This document shows positions 63,089 to 64,000 of a stretch of DNA of 64,000 nucleotides, in pieces. Both the position numbers and the translations under genes were made by a program. The stretch's first letter is position 1; each line of letters starts with the position of its first letter. Source of the DNA: Pseudomonas putida (lineage in GTDB: Bacteria; Pseudomonadota; Gammaproteobacteria; Pseudomonadales; Pseudomonadaceae); NCBI GenBank assembly GCA_041879295.1, contig CP047152.1, forward strand, positions 383,501 to 447,500, written 5' to 3'. A model generated the notes under the pieces. That model did not search any database and was not told where the DNA came from. It saw nothing but the letters and a program-made list of their open reading frames with translations.

Positions 63089-63840
63089 AGGGTGATTCCC
63101 TTGTGCCACACCCGTTCCTGGGTGACGGAATGATAGGGTGGGCGGTTCAGTTCGTAGGCCATGCTCATGGCATCGAGCATGCTCCACAGGATATCCAGTT
63201 TGAACTGCAGTATCTCCAGCATACGCTCCTGGCCCGCACGGGTGGTGTAGTGCTGCAGGGTAATCGCCAGGCCGTGTTCCACATCGCGTCGAGCCTGGCC
63301 CAGGCGGGTACGGAAATACTCGTAGCCGGCGGGGTCGATCCACGGGTAGTGCTGTGGCCAGCTGTCCAGACGTGACTGGTGGATTTGCGGGGCGAACAGC
63401 TCGGTCAGCGAGCTGCTGGCGGCTTCCTGCCAGCTGGCGCGGCGGGCGAAGTTGACGTAGGCGTCCACGGCAAAGCGCACGCCAGGCAATACCAGTTCTT
63501 GCGAGCGCAATTGGTCCGGGTCCAGCCCGACAGCCTGGCCCAGGCGCAGCCAGGCTTCGATACCGCCATCCTCGCCGGGCGCACCATCGTGGTCGAGCAG
63601 GCGCTGGATCCACTCGCGGCGCACTTCGCGGTCCGGGCAGTTGGCCAGGATCGCAGCATCCTTCATCGGGATGTTGACCTGGTAGTAGAAGCGGTTGGCC
63701 ACCCAGCCCTGGATCTGCTTGCGGGTGGCGCGACCTTGGTACATCGCCACGTGGTACGGGTGATGGATGTGATAATAGGCGCCCTTGGCGCGCAAGGCCT
63801 GCTCGAACTCGGCAGGGGACATTGGCAGTGCGTCGCTCAT
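63085..63840 (-). CDS. pqqC: Pyrroloquinoline-quinone synthase
   Basis: 251 residues. Helical PqqC fold with [37 protein letters not shown] and [15 protein letters not shown]. It performs the last eight-electron oxidation and ring closure to PQQ. The first two genes of the usual operon (pqqA, pqqB) must lie beyond the window end. The region upstream (63841-64000) holds only a REP pair. Confidence 0.96.
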   Translation of the reverse strand: MSDALPMSPAEFEQALRAKGAYYHIHHPYHVAMYQGRATRKQIQGWVANRFYYQVNIPMKDAAILANCPDREVRREWIQRLLDHDGAPGEDGGIEAWLRLGQAVGLDPDQLRSQELVLPGVRFAVDAYVNFARRASWQEAASSSLTELFAPQIHQSRLDSWPQHYPWIDPAGYEYFRTRLGQARRDVEHGLAITLQHYTTRAGQERMLEILQFKLDILWSMLDAMSMAYELNRPPYHSVTQERVWHKGITL

Positions 63841-63890
63841 TCGGCTGGCTCCTGTAGAACGATTATCTGGCCTGGCACATCTCTCTCCCT

Positions 63891-63975
63891 TGTGGGAGCG
63901 GGCGTGCCCGCGAACACCGGCGAAGCCGGTGCCATAGACCGTGTTGGCATTTTCGCGGGCGTGCCCGCTCCCACA
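63891..63975. repeat. Inverted REP pair upstream of pqqC
   Basis: TGTGGGAGCGGGCGTGCCCG from 63891 faces CGGGCGTGCCCGCTCCCACA ending at 63975. Between them is the hairpin CACCGGCGAAGCCGGTG, the same inner hairpin as in the pair at 4046-4132 read on the other strand. Confidence 0.9.
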
Positions 63976-64000
63976 GGGTCTGGTCTCGCCTCACAGACTG

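Overview
The window is about 64 kb of GC-rich, gene-dense chromosome with the gene content and order expected of the Pseudomonas putida group. The signs are the dipA-aceF-aceE-glnE-waaFCGP block, bioBFHCD, pqqCDE followed by a pqqH-type peptidase, a Gac/Rsm small RNA, and many P. putida-type REP palindromes. No rRNA, tRNA, CRISPR array, prophage or complete insertion sequence was found. Organism and gene names rest on reading the sequence; no database search was run.

Layout. 1-3.5 kb: the end of fdhA, an AT-richer orphan Rhs tail gene, a DUF2780 secreted protein and an acyltransferase. 3.5-9.2 kb: a retropepsin-like protein, the creBC two-component system with creD, a GST and msrA. 9.3-20.2 kb: dipA (c-di-GMP phosphodiesterase), aceF and aceE (pyruvate dehydrogenase), with glnE divergent. 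20.3-27.3 kb: a tightly overlapping LPS-core operon, waaF-waaC-waaG-waaP followed by three more kinase-fold genes, the last carrying two kinase-like halves. 27.3-30.1 kb: a large dermonecrotic-toxin-like protein of unknown role. 30.2-35.7 kb: an iron-uptake cell-surface signalling unit (sigma factor, anti-sigma factor, TonB receptor, PepSY reductase-like membrane protein and a 61-residue membrane protein). 36-39.4 kb: a DnaQ-like exonuclease coupled to a cNMP/CBS/nucleotidyltransferase protein, and a lone receiver protein. 39.4-46.4 kb: glcB, a GcvR-like ACT protein, rarD, srkA, modE and comF. 46.4-50.9 kb: the complete biotin operon bioB-F-H-C-D. 51-57 kb: two paralogous acyl-CoA dehydrogenases flanking a membrane diguanylate cyclase. 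56.9-57.1 kb: the sRNA RsmY with a GacA box. 57.1-59.8 kb: a LysR regulator, an aminotransferase and a 52-residue YqaE/Pmp3 protein. 59.9-64 kb: pqqC, pqqD, pqqE and pqqH.

How the parts work together. Central carbon entry (aceEF, glcB), nitrogen control (glnE), core LPS assembly and phosphorylation, iron acquisition, and biotin and PQQ synthesis are all ordinary housekeeping or niche functions. Signalling is dense: CreBC, DipA, a GGEEF cyclase, RsmY and a lone receiver. The less ordinary parts are the dual-kinase LPS protein and a neighbouring kinase lacking its usual catalytic Asp, the toxin-like 928-residue protein, the orphan Rhs tail, two copies of a 220-230 bp near-perfect palindrome, paired GntR-like palindromes upstream of aceE, and a diverged direct repeat with two consensus DnaA boxes between gcvR-like and rarD.
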